Below, in pieces: positions 11,556 through 21,096 of a stretch of 64,000 nt of DNA (positions are counted from its first letter, which is position 1; the number at the start of each line of letters is the position of its first letter). The translations under genes were made by a program, and so were the position numbers. Source of the stretch: Mastigamoeba balamuthi (lineage: Eukaryota; Evosea; Mastigamoebida; Mastigamoebidae); NCBI GenBank assembly GCA_902651635.1, contig CACRSC010001925.1, forward strand, positions 322,830 to 386,829, in the 5' to 3' direction. The notes beneath the pieces are model-generated. The model worked only from the letters and a program-made list of their open reading frames with translations, was not told the origin of the DNA and did not search any database.

Positions 11556-13494
11556 TTATTGGCCCCTGGGGCTCTTAAGGGGGAGGCCGCCGGCGGGAGT
11601 CGGGGTGGACTGGCGCTGCTTGGTGGCGTGCTCGGCGCGGACCTCGATGAGCGCGTCCTCGAGCTTCGAGATGACCGTGTCCATCTGCTGCTCGGTGATG
11701 ACGAACGGCGGCTCGATGCGGATCGACTGCGCCGAGTTGAGCGTGCCGCTGACGAGCACGCCGCGGCGGAACAGCGCCGAGGCCACCTTGTACCCCGTCG
11801 CGCTGTCGTTGAAGTGCATGGCCAGCAGCAGCCCGCGCCCCGTGACGTCGCGCATGATGTCGCGGTACTGCGACGAGAGCACGTTCAGGCGGTCGAGCAG
11901 GTACTGCCCCTTGGACGCGGCCAGCTCCCAGACCTTGTCGCGCAGCGTGACGTGCAGGGCCGTGATGGCGGCGGCGCACGCCAGCGGGTTGCCGCCGGTC
12001 GTCGTCGTGTGGAGGAACGGGTTGGGCGCCATCATGCTCGACCAGATCTCCTTGGTGGAGCAGAAGGCGCTGACCGGCATCACGCCCCCGCCGAGCGCCT
12101 TGCCCAGACAGACGATGTCGGGCTCCACGCCCCAGTGGTCGACCCCCCAGAGCTTGCCCGTGCGGCCGAGCCCCGTCTGGACCTCGTCGGCGATGAGGAG
12201 CACGCCGTGCTTGGAGGTCGCCTCGCGGATGCGCGGCCAGAAGTCGTCCGGGGGCACGATGGCCCCCGCCTCGCCCTGGATCGGCTCCATGATGACGGCG
12301 GCGACGCCGATGCCGGCGATGTCGCAGCTCTCCAGCGTGCGCTCGACGGCGAGCGCGTCGCCGTAGGGCACGTGGTAGACAGGGCCCCCGTAGAGCACCC
12401 CCACCGGGTCCCTGAAGACGGCCTTGCCCGACACGCTCAGCGCGCCCAGCGACTTGCCGTGGAACGCCTTGCACGCAGTGATGAAACCGTTCTTGCCTGT
12501 GTACACCTGCGATGCGGCCGTGGGGCCGTGGGGGTCACGCCCCCCGGTTTGACGTGAGCGAAGGAATACACGTCACCGAATATTCGGGGGCGCGGAAAAA
12601 AGAAGGCACCTTTGCGAGCTTGAGGGCGCCCTCGACGGCCTCGGCTCCGCTGTTGACGATGAAGGCGTACTGGATCTTGCCGGGCAGCGTCATGGCGAGC
12701 ATCTTGCACAGGACGCCGCGCAGCGGGTCGAGGAGCTCCTGCGAGGACTGGGCGGACTTCTGCAGCTGGGCCGTGACGCTGTCGACGACCTCCTTGTTGC
12801 TCCAGCCGAGGTCGAAGAGGCCGAACCCGCCCAGGCAGTCGATGAACTCGCGGCCCAGCACGTCGCGGAACTCGCTGCCCTCGCCGCGCCACTCGGTGCA
12901 GGCGAAGTCGCCGCCCTGCGTGACGCTCTTGCGGTACTCGAGCCACCCGGCGTTGAAGTGGTCCCCAAAGTTCCTCACTCTGTTGCATTTTATGGGCAAA
13001 GTCAATTGTGGTATGCGAGCGACCATTCGGCATTCGGCAGAACGCGGACCGAATAGCACGGAAGGGGGTGTGGGCAAGGGGGTGCGCTGTGGTGCAGAGA
13101 TACAGTAGCGACAGAAGGGGCTTTGTGTGCTCTGAAAATAGAAGATCGCGTGCGTTTCGTTTATGACCCAGTGTGCCACGTCTTCTGGAAGGCTGGGCTG
13201 GCGGATGATGTCCATCCACTTGCGCGAGTACTCGATCGCCGCCTGTATGTCGGTCTCGTCGGGCTCGACGGGCTGGACGGCCACCGGGGGCTCCTCGTCG
13301 TCGACGTCGCGGACAGCGTCGAACACGGCCTTGGCGAGGTCGTTGGCCTTGCGGAACTGGTTGGGGTCCAGGCCCAGCGCCTCGGCCACGGGCGAGAGCT
13401 CCTCCCGGGGGATGTGCGTCAGTGCCTGGGCGAACAGCCTCCGGGCTCGCCTGACGCTAACCGTGAGATCGTCGTCGCCAGAAAGGTCAGTCAT
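11556..13494 (-). CDS. patA: Putrescine aminotransferase, bacterial PatA/YgjG type
   Basis: Exons 13494-13154, 12979-12610 and 12506-11556 give 553 residues. The product is a class III PLP aminotransferase. Its segments follow Escherichia coli putrescine aminotransferase almost without gaps: NAGWLEYRKSVTQGGDF, EFIDCLGGFGLFDLGW, SQELLDPLRGVL, FHGKSLGALSVSGKAVFR, IMEPIQGEAG, IADEVQTGLGRTGKLWG, the PLP lysine in CLGKALGGG, PFLHTTTTGGNPLACA and SGTLNSAQSIRIEPPF. The enzyme transfers the amino group of putrescine (or cadaverine) to 2-oxoglutarate, giving 4-aminobutanal. An N-terminal extension of about 120 residues is acidic and lacks any clear targeting signal. The closeness to a bacterial subfamily rather than mitochondrial ornithine aminotransferase suggests horizontal acquisition followed by intron gain. 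Intron 1 (12980-13153) is a GC-AG intron with donor GCACGC; splicing there restores a gap-free alignment with PatA. Confidence 0.9.
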
Positions 13495-13706
13495 GTGTTC
13501 TTTTGGTTTTGTTGGGGTGTGATCGCCACGGCACCAATAATAGCAGGGGGCGCTGCTATCCGGCGGATCCGATTTTTGGCCTATGCAGATTCACTCCGAG
13601 AGATCTAACGCAAATCAATCATTTTTTCTTTTCTTCTGGGCTGGTGGGTTCTCCGTCAGATCGGGCGCATCCTCAGGCCGCTTGCCCTTGCCCGCTGTTT
13701 GCTCGA

Positions 13707-14327
<621 letters not shown>

Positions 14328-14418
14328 TCACAGTAACAGTCCAGAGAAGATACGAGAATCTCCAATCAAGGTGTGCGCTCCCGCATGGCATGCGCGGGAC
14401 ACGCCACGCGGGTGCCAT

Positions 14419-14979
14419 TTATTGGGGCTTGGGGGCCTGGGGGTCCAGCCAGAACTCTGGCTTGCGCACGTCCACGCCGAGGTCCCTCAGCACGCAGGCC
14501 AGGTCCTCCATGGTCATCACCAGCTTCTGTTGCTCCTCCAGTCAGACCCGAACGGCGCACACAGTGAAGGAGAGAGAGGGAGGGAGGGAGGCAGCGAGAG
14601 GGTGCGTGCCCTCTTGGTCTGCGGGCCGCGCTGAGCAGGCTGGCGCTGCTTGCACGTCTGCAGCGCGTCGTTGGCCACCTCCGAGATGAACCTCTCCGCG
14701 GCCAGCGATATGACCCTCCTGCTGCACGCGGGGGCTCAGACGCCTGGGAGGCAGCGGGGGAGGGCATGCGCGTGCATCCTCTTGTCCGAGCACTGGAAGC
14801 CCGAGCGGCTCAGAAAGTAGTCCACCACCTCGTCGGGTATCTGCCGAGGCCAAAGGCGCGACTGAGGCTGGGGACGGGGGCTGCAAAAGCCGTACGGTGG
14901 GAGTCCAGTCGTCGAGCGAGGCCACAAACTTCTCTACCTCCTGCACAGTCTCCATCCACGGCGTGCGCGGTCTTCGCAA
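14419..14979 (-). CDS. TAF10: TFIID/SAGA subunit TAF10
   Basis: Four exons (14979-14896, 14840-14776, 14718-14610, 14535-14419) give 124 residues. The histone-fold core reads IPDEVVDYFLSRSGFQCSDK, then RVISLAAERFISEVANDAL, then LVMTMEDLACVLRDLGVDV. These match the TAF10 signature (helix 1, the long central helix, and the TMEDL motif). TAF10 is a subunit of general transcription factor TFIID and of the SAGA acetyltransferase complex. Two of its three introns must be GC-AG: introns 14719-14775 and 14536-14609 both begin GCACGC, and no GT alternative preserves the frame and the conserved helix. The start at 14979 is the outer in-frame Met; METVQ at 14955 is equally possible. The gene is divergent from the next gene across only 69 bases. 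Confidence 0.9.
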
Positions 14980-15048
14980 GTTGTTATTTAGATTTCAGAA
15001 ATATCACAATATCTGTCTCTGGTCCAGATATCTTGTGTCAGTGTCCGA
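14980..15048. promoter_or_regulatory. 69-bp bidirectional promoter interval
   Basis: The start codons of TAF10 (minus) and the next gene (plus) are 69 bases apart. The interval is AT-rich against GC-rich flanks. It holds AATATC-type words and the palindrome AGATATCT at 15026-15033. Core promoters for both directions probably lie here, unless transcription starts inside the genes. Confidence 0.5.
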
Positions 15049-16538
15049 ATGTTTGATCCGCGCGAGAGGTTTGGCGTGCCGGGCGACGCCAGCGAGCGCG
15101 CGAACGTGGGCGCGGAGGTCGCCGCGTCGACCGCCCCCCTCGCCAAGTCGCACCGCGAGAACCTCGAGTCCATCCTGCGCCGCGCCAACGCCTCGCGCGA
15201 CAGCGCCGTCGCCTACGCGGCCCTCGAGGCCCTCTACACCGACCCCTACTACCTCCCGCAGCGCAACGTCTTCCGCGTGCGCGCCCCCGTCACATCGGCA
15301 CCGAAATCCAATTTCCTTCCATGACGTCTAGTTCCTAAATTCCTTCTATGACGTTATGATTTTCCTTCTATGACGCAACTGAAGCGAATTTGTATGGCCC
15401 CCGCCTGCAGATGGCCGTGCGGGCGCTGGAGGAGAGGCCCGAGGACCTGATGGCGTACCTCAAGGCCACGCTGTCGCTGCGGACGGGCAACTCGCTGGCC
15501 AACAAGCACTGGTTCACGCCGGGGCACATGTCCGAGGCCTCGTGCCTCTACGCCGCCGCCGTCGCCCGCTCCGCCGCCGAGGCCGCGTCGCCGTCGTCGT
15601 CGCCGTCGTTGCCGTCCTCCTCCCCGGACGCGCTCGTCGACGCCATCGACACGCTCAACAGCCGCCTGGACTCGGGGTCGCTGTCCTCGGACGGCACGCT
15701 GCTGGTGCTCGGCTACGTCGCGGCCCTCGCGCGCCTCGCGGGCGTCGAGCCGCGCAGGGCCGCCCGCAACCTGCGCATCGCGCACGACAGGGGCCTCGGC
15801 AGGGCCGCCGACGAGTTCGCCCTGCTGCTCGCGCAGATGCTCGTCGCCGACGGCGACGCCGAGGCCGCGGAGCAGGTCCTCCGCGAGCACGCCGAGCGCA
15901 ACGCCTACCCCGCGGCCTGCAGGATGTACGCCGAGTTCCTCGCGCGCTTCCGCGGAGGCGCCCGGGGCCTCGAGGACGAGGGCGACGAGGGAGACGAGGG
16001 CGACGGCGACGTCTCGGAGAGGCTCTACGACGCGCACGTGCAGTGGCTGCTCGCGGACCCCTCGAGCCCCACGGCGTTTGCGCACGTCGCACGGCACGCG
16101 GGCGTGTGGGCCGCGCGCGCGGCCGCCGCCTCTGCCGACGACGAGGGCTTCCGCGCGGCCGCGCAGCGCGCGTGCAGGGCGGTCCTGCGCCACCTGAGCC
16201 ACTGCGGGTTCGGCGAGCACGCCCCGTGGGCGCACGCGCTGGCCATGTGCCGCGCGGGCATGTGCGCGGCCCCGGAGCCCACGAGCAGGTGGCTGCGCGC
16301 GCACTTCTACGAGCCCGCGCAGGACGACGCGGCGCTGCCGCTGTGGTGCGCAGCCAAGGCGGCGTTCGCGGCGCACGCGGGGTACGCGGACGACCTGAGG
16401 GCGCGCTGGGCGCAGGCCGCGGGCGTCGCCGTCGGCAAGCGGGGCGCCGCGCCCACGGCCGACCGCATCCTGAAGAAGTTCCCCGACATCGACGTGCTGC
16501 ATCTCTACCGCAGGGCAGCGCAGCCAGAGGCACAGTAG
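15049..16538 (+). CDS. Unrecognised alpha-helical protein
   Basis: Two exons (15049-15276 and 15411-16538) encode 451 residues. I do not recognise the family. The N-terminal exon is charged and helical (SHRENLESILRRANASRD...). The second exon is almost entirely predicted helix, with Ala-rich repeats of about 35 residues (for example AADEFALLLAQMLVADGDAE followed by AAEQVLREHAERNAYPAACR) that look like TPR or HAT-type solenoid repeats. An acidic Gly/Asp/Glu insert lies near residue 275. TAF1A/Rrn11-like or other TPR scaffolds are possible but unsupported. The donor is GTGCGC and the acceptor is CCTGCAG. Within the intron the word TTCCTTCTATGACG recurs about three times between 15309 and 15375. 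Confidence 0.7.
15309..15375 (+). repeat. Intronic degenerate tandem motif
   Basis: Three copies of TTCCTT(C)(T/C)ATGACG are spaced 20-30 bases apart inside the intron of the helical-protein gene. Function is unknown; it may be a small tandem expansion or a splicing or transcription element. Confidence 0.5.
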
Positions 16539-16662
16539 GACAACAGTAGGGCGCCGTGGGAGGCTGTTTATCGATAAGGTGAACTCGATGCCACACACTC
16601 TCAAGTTGCCACACACGCACACAAAACACAGTCGCGTCGCGATCCTCCCCTCAGTGGCCAGC

Positions 16663-18060
16663 CTACGCCCACAGGCCGATGATGGCCATGACCCCGGAGC
16701 CCGTGACCAGGGCGATGAGCATCGACCCCCGCAGCCACCTCTTCATCGACCCCTGGAAGTCCTCCGACACCTGTGCGCCACGGGGGCTCAGCGCGAGGAG
16801 GGGAGGGACGTGGGGGAAGGATCTCGCGCACCAGGTCGACGAGGGCCATGTAGACGAGGATGCCGGCGCTGATGCCGTCGAGCACGCCCTGGGTCATGAC
16901 GGTGCTGTTGGAGTCCTCGGTGCCGTTGCGCGTGAGGCCGATGCCGATGGCGATGCCGACGGGCGTGGCGAAGGTGAAGAGCAGGACGGCGAACGCGCGC
17001 TTGAGCTTGGAGAGCTTGGCCTCGACGACGCTGACGCCCAGCGCGATGCCCTCGAAGAACTGGTGGAAGCTGAGCGCGATCATGAGCGCGCGGACCTCGC
17101 CGATCTGCGTCGAGGCGCCCAGGGCCATCCCGATGATGACCGAGTGCAGCCCGATGCCGACCTCGAGGATGTGCGCGATCACGAACGACCTCGCGTTGTC
17201 GCCCGTGTCGATGGGCCCGTGCTGGTGCGCGTGCTGGTGGTGGTGGTGCAGCCTGTGCCCAACGGCCGCCAGCCTCTCGTCGCCCTCCTCGTGCTCGTGC
17301 CCGTGCTCCTTGTGCTCGTGCTCCTTGTGCTCGTGGTCCTTGTGGTCGCCGTGCTCGTGGCTGTGCTCCTTGTCCTTCCTGAGCCGCTCGTGGATGCCGC
17401 CCACCTCGACGACGACGGCCGACGCGTCGGTGGCGGCGTTCTGCTGCTGCTGCTCCTTGGGCGACGCGGACGCGTCCGGGGTCGGCGTGGCGTCGGGCGT
17501 CTCCGGGGGCACGAGCTCCATCTCGTGGCCCTCCTTGTCCTTGACGACCGCGTGGTCGCTCTTGCACTCGCCGCCCGTCGTGCACGAGTGCGGGCCCTCG
17601 CTGTGCTGGCTCTCAAAGTACATCGCCGCCAGCTGCTCGACCACCAGCGTCATCGCCGTCGCCGCCAGCGCCAGGATCCCCGCGATCGGGTACTCCACGT
17701 CGGGCCTCGCCTCCTTGAGCGCGTCCGTCGCCGCCGGCAGGATGTGGATGTCTGCGAGTTTCGTTCGCCACGGCAACCCGCTGAGGTCAGCACCGGAAAT
17801 GCAGGCGCGTGGAAAAAAACCGGCGAGCTGTTCGCTGCTCGCTGTTTGCTGTTCGCACATGCGGTGCCGAGGACGATGCCCGCGCCGAAGGACTTGCCGA
17901 GGGTGAAGACGGGGCTCGAGGCCCAGCGGCTGAAGGCGAGCGGGGTGACGACGCCGAGGCTGCCCACGACGAGGATCGTGAACAGCGCCGCCACGCGCAG
18001 CGCGGTCACGGACCACGGGATGCTCTCGTCGACGACCGAGGCGGAGAGGGGCTCGCTCAT
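16663..18060 (-). CDS. ZIP family zinc/metal transporter
   Basis: Exons 18060-17859, 17751-16832 and 16770-16663 give 409 residues. Transmembrane segments are visible at TALRVAALFTILVVGSLGVV, GIVLGTAYIHILPAATD (across intron 1), YPIAGILALAATAMTLVV, HSVIIGMALGA (helix IV), SFHQFFEGIALGVSVV (helix V), FAVLLFTFATPVGIAIGIGL, GISAGILVYMALVDL and LIALVTGSGVMAIIGLWA. The loop between helices III and IV is long and His-rich (repeated HEHKEH, then HHHHQHAHQHG), as expected of a ZIP metal-sensing loop. HSVIIG and HQFFEG are the metal-path signatures. ZIPs move Zn2+ or Fe2+ into the cytosol. This is the intact copy. Its 5' part appears again at 18138-19056 after a single N, an assembly effect. The gene is divergent from the IP6 kinase. 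Confidence 0.92.
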
Positions 18061-18136
18061 TCGGATGTGTTGGGGGGTGGGGGGGGTGAGGGGTTCGCGG
18101 GGAGCGGGAGGACTGTTGAACGGGGTCGCGGGGGGG
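17143..18136. repeat. Contig-end duplication, copy 1 (ZIP gene 5' half)
   Basis: This stretch and 18138-19131 are near-identical in the same orientation, separated by one N at 18137. They differ by a handful of substitutions (for example gttgtc/gtcgtc near 17197/18193, Asn to Asp in GDNARSF) and by G-run lengths. The pattern is two overlapping contig ends joined without merging, probably the two haplotypes. Confidence 0.9.
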
Positions 18137-18137
18137 N
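18137..18137. other. Single-N contig join
   Basis: One N between two near-identical roughly 1-kb blocks of the ZIP gene. The other single-N joins are at 29886, 37355 and 44038. Confidence 0.95.
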
Positions 18138-19056
18138 GAGTGCAGCCCGATGCCGACCTCGAGGATGTGCGCGATCACGAACGACCTCGCGTCGTCGCCC
18201 GTGTCGATGGGCCCGTGCTGGTGCGCGTGCTGGTGGTGGTGGTGCAGCCTGTGCCCCACCGCCGCCAGCCTCTCGTCGCCCTCCTCGTGCTCGTGCCCGT
18301 GCTCCTTGTGCTCGTGCTCCTTGTGCTCGTGGTCCTTGTGGTCGCCGTGCTCGTGGCTGTGCTCCTTGTCCTTCCTGAGCCGCTCGTGGATGCCGCCCAC
18401 CTCGACGACGACGGCCGACGCGTCGGTGGCGGCGTTCTGCTGCTGCTGCTCCTTGGGCGACGCGGACGCGTCCGGGGTCGGCGTGGCGTCGGGCGTCTCC
18501 GGGGGCACGAGCTCCATCTCGTGGCCCTCCTTGTCCTTGACGACCGCGTGGTCGCTCTTGCACTCGCCGCCCGTCGTGCACGAGTGCGGGCCCTCGCTGT
18601 GCTGGCTCTCAAAGTACATCGCCGCCAGCTGCTCGACCACCAGCGTCATCGCCGTCGCCGCCAGCGCCAGGATCCCCGCGATCGGGTACTCCACGTCGGG
18701 CCTCGCCTCCTTGAGCGCGTCCGTCGCCGCCGGCAGGATGTGGATGTCTGCGAGTTTCGTTCGCCACGGCAACCCGCTGAGGTCAGCACCGGAAATGCAG
18801 GCGCGTGGAAAAAAACCGGCGAGCTGTTCGCTGCTCGCTGTTTGCTGTTCGCACATGCGGTGCCGAGGACGATGCCCGCGCCGAAGGACTTGCCGAGGGT
18901 GAAGACGGGGCTCGAGGCCCAGCGGCTGAAGGCGAGCGGGGTGACGACGCCGAGGCTGCCCACGACGAGGATCGTGAACAGCGCCGCCACGCGCAGGGCG
19001 GTCACGGACCACGGGATGCTCTCGTCGACGACCGAGGCGGAGAGGGGCTCGCTCAT
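18138..19056 (-). pseudogene. Second partial copy of ZIP transporter 5' half (assembly duplication)
   Basis: The start codon at 19056 and the first two exons of the ZIP gene are repeated here. The copy breaks off at the N, inside the region equivalent to 17142. It encodes the signal-less N-terminus, helices I-III and the His-rich loop, then stops without helix IV. It is not a separate gene: the upstream sequence diverges from copy 1 only where copy 1 meets the N. The true promoter of the ZIP gene is therefore the one beyond 19057. Confidence 0.85.
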
Positions 19057-19451
19057 TCGGATGTGTTGGGGGTGGGGGGGTGAGGGGGTTCGCGGGGAGC
19101 GGGAGGACTGTTGAACGGGGTCGCGGGGGGGTTTTTCCGCCGTGAGCTTGCACACCACCACCACAAAGGGGGCTTCCACTACCACGCGTGGTGTGAAAAG
19201 GGTCTGCCGGTGCAAAACCAGAAGATATCGGCACCAATATCCAACCGTTGATGTCATTCATTAAATTGACCCGGACTCACACCGCCCTGCGGGCGCTGGC
19301 AAGCCTCCGGCCACGTGATTTTCCTTGCACGCGAGGTCCGGCGGTGGCTGCGAGGGTGTCCCTCGGGCAGGGGGGGAGCGGATGGGACCAGATCCGCGTA
19401 TCTTCTCGGCCGACAGTTAATAATTCAACTCTCTATTTTGCGACGGAGACG
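19057..19451. promoter_or_regulatory. Divergent promoter interval, ZIP transporter / IP6 kinase
   Basis: 395 non-coding bases. It contains the perfect 12-bp palindrome ACCACGCGTGGT at 19181-19192, extended to a near-symmetric 19-mer by flanking CAC/GTG, and the word GAAGATATCG at 19221-19230, which recurs exactly in the RhoGAP/KAP3 divergent promoter. A metal- or phosphate-responsive operator is conceivable but not shown. Confidence 0.4.
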
Positions 19452-20779
19452 ATGCACCCGCACACGGCAGCGGCGGTTACGAAGACGGGGCCCGCCGGCC
19501 TGCTGGTGGACCTCCCGCCGCGCAAGATGTCGATGCCCTCGCTGAGCTCGCCGCCGCCGCCGCGCCCCTTCGCGTTCCAGGTGGGCGGCCACGCGGCGCT
19601 GATCGAGCACAACGGCACGGTCCTCAAGCCCCTCTGCGAGCCCGAGGCCCTCTTCTACGAGCGCCTCGGCTCCCAGCTGCCCGGCCTCCTCGAGTTCGTC
19701 CCCGTCTACCGCGGCCGCCGCGAGATCGCCCCCAAGAGCATCGCCCGGGCCGAGCAGCCCACTCTCAGGTGAGCCCCAATTTCAAACATTTTTGTATAAA
19801 ACCGGCAGTTGCACCCGCTTGGGATTGCTGCCACACATATCTGGAAATCCATCAAATCAGATCAATTCCTGGAAACTTCTCTGAACGAGATTCATTGTGG
19901 TATTTGGGCCCTGGTGCAGGTACAGCAGGCAGCAGGAGGAGCAGGGGGACCCCGAGGAGAAGAAGGCGTACCTGGCGCTCGAGGACCTCACGCGGGTCTA
20001 CGCGAGGCCCTCGATCACGGACCTCAAGCTGGGCGTCAGGCAGTGCGGCGACGACGCGCCTCCCGAGAAGCTCGCCTCCAACACGGCCAAGTGCGAGTCC
20101 TCGACCTCCTCCAAGCTCGGCCTCCGCCTCAGCGGCATGCTGGTACCCCTGTCCCCTCTCCTCCCGTAGTTCCTATTTTCTTTTTGCGATTGAAGGAATT
20201 TCCCGATTCAATTGATATTTCCGCTCACTTTTTGGGGGGAAGGTGTTTGAGCCGGGGACGCAGAAGTACAGGTTCACGGACAAGTACGCGGGGAGGGCGT
20301 TTGACGCGGAGGCGCTCAAGGCGGGCATCGAGTCGTTCTTCAACGACGGGCAGAAGTTCCGCTACGAGCTCGTGGACCCGTTCCTGGCGAGGCTGCGCAC
20401 GCTGCACGGCATCTTCGTCTCGGCCCCCTACAAGATGTACTCGACGTCCCTGCTCATGGCACGCATCCCCCTCTTCATCTCTTCACTCTCCGCTGGCTCC
20501 CCGTGTCTGACGCTGCTGGGTGCGCCCAACCCCCACAGATGTACGACGGGGCCAAAGACGGGGCCAAGGTGGACGTGCGAGTGATCGACTTTGCTCGAAC
20601 GTGAGCTACCCCCTGCCCTTCCCAACCTGCCCTGCTGTGCTGCGTGTCGCCCTGACTGCGCAGCCACACAAAGGTACGATCTCGGGCCCGGGGAGAAGAC
20701 GGACGACGGCATCGTGCTGGGCCTGCAGACGCTGATAGACATACTCGAGTGGGTCGCCTCGCGCAACAAGCCCAAATAG
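19452..20779 (+). CDS. IP6K: Inositol hexakisphosphate kinase (IPK family, Kcs1/IP6K type)
   Basis: Exons 19452-19768, 19920-20142, 20243-20458, 20539-20600 and 20674-20779 give 307 residues. Family marks in order are: GGHAALIEHNGTVLKPL (ATP-site lobe), LLEFVPVYRG, the catalytic PSITDLKLGVRQCGDDA (PxxxDxKxG), KCESSTSSKLGLRLSGM, TSLLMMYDG (SSLL-type motif), VRVIDFART (IDF motif, metal-binding Asp) and VLGLQTLIDIL. The wording of the DxKxG region and the GLQxLIDI end is closer to IP6 kinases than to IPMK or IP3 kinases. IP6Ks convert InsP6 to the pyrophosphate 5-InsP7, a phosphate and energy signal. At 307 residues it is shorter than animal and fungal enzymes, lacking the long insert before IDF. 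Intron 3 (20459-20538) is GC-AG with donor GCACGC; splicing there yields SLLMMYDG, as in homologues. Confidence 0.9.
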
Positions 20780-21096
20780 GCGACCACTGAGGCCGCGCGC
20801 CCAGAGCTGCCTCCCTGTCCCGCCCTCTCTTGCACACAGCGTGTCGCATTTGCCCTCGGCTCCCCTCAGCCCTCGCCAGGTGTGTACAGGTCAATACCCC
20901 CCACATGCGTGTTTTTCCGCTTTTCTCTCGGTCATGGCGTGGTGTACAACGTCTTGGTGGGTTGTGGGTGATGATGGCGTTGTAGAAGCTGTTCACAGGG
21001 GAGGCCTGGTGGATGGACAAAACTGGTACACATCCGTCGTAAGTTGTCGTCGTCGTTGCTGTCATCGTCGTCGTCCTGGGCGCTGCGGCTGCCTGC
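20780..21096. other. Convergent intergenic region
   Basis: 317 bases between the 3' ends of IP6K and the C1-SH3-RING gene. No coding, RNA or clear terminator signal is seen beyond T/G-rich stretches. Confidence 0.4.

Noticed and set aside
18138-19056. A second ZIP transporter gene in tandem
   Set aside because: It stops at a single N, lacks the 3' half, and matches copy 1 almost exactly; contig overlap is simpler.
16601-19261. Very long open frames through the ZIP region on both strands
   Set aside because: These are artefacts of GC-rich, stop-poor sequence and of reading through the N; intron-aware exons explain the real gene.
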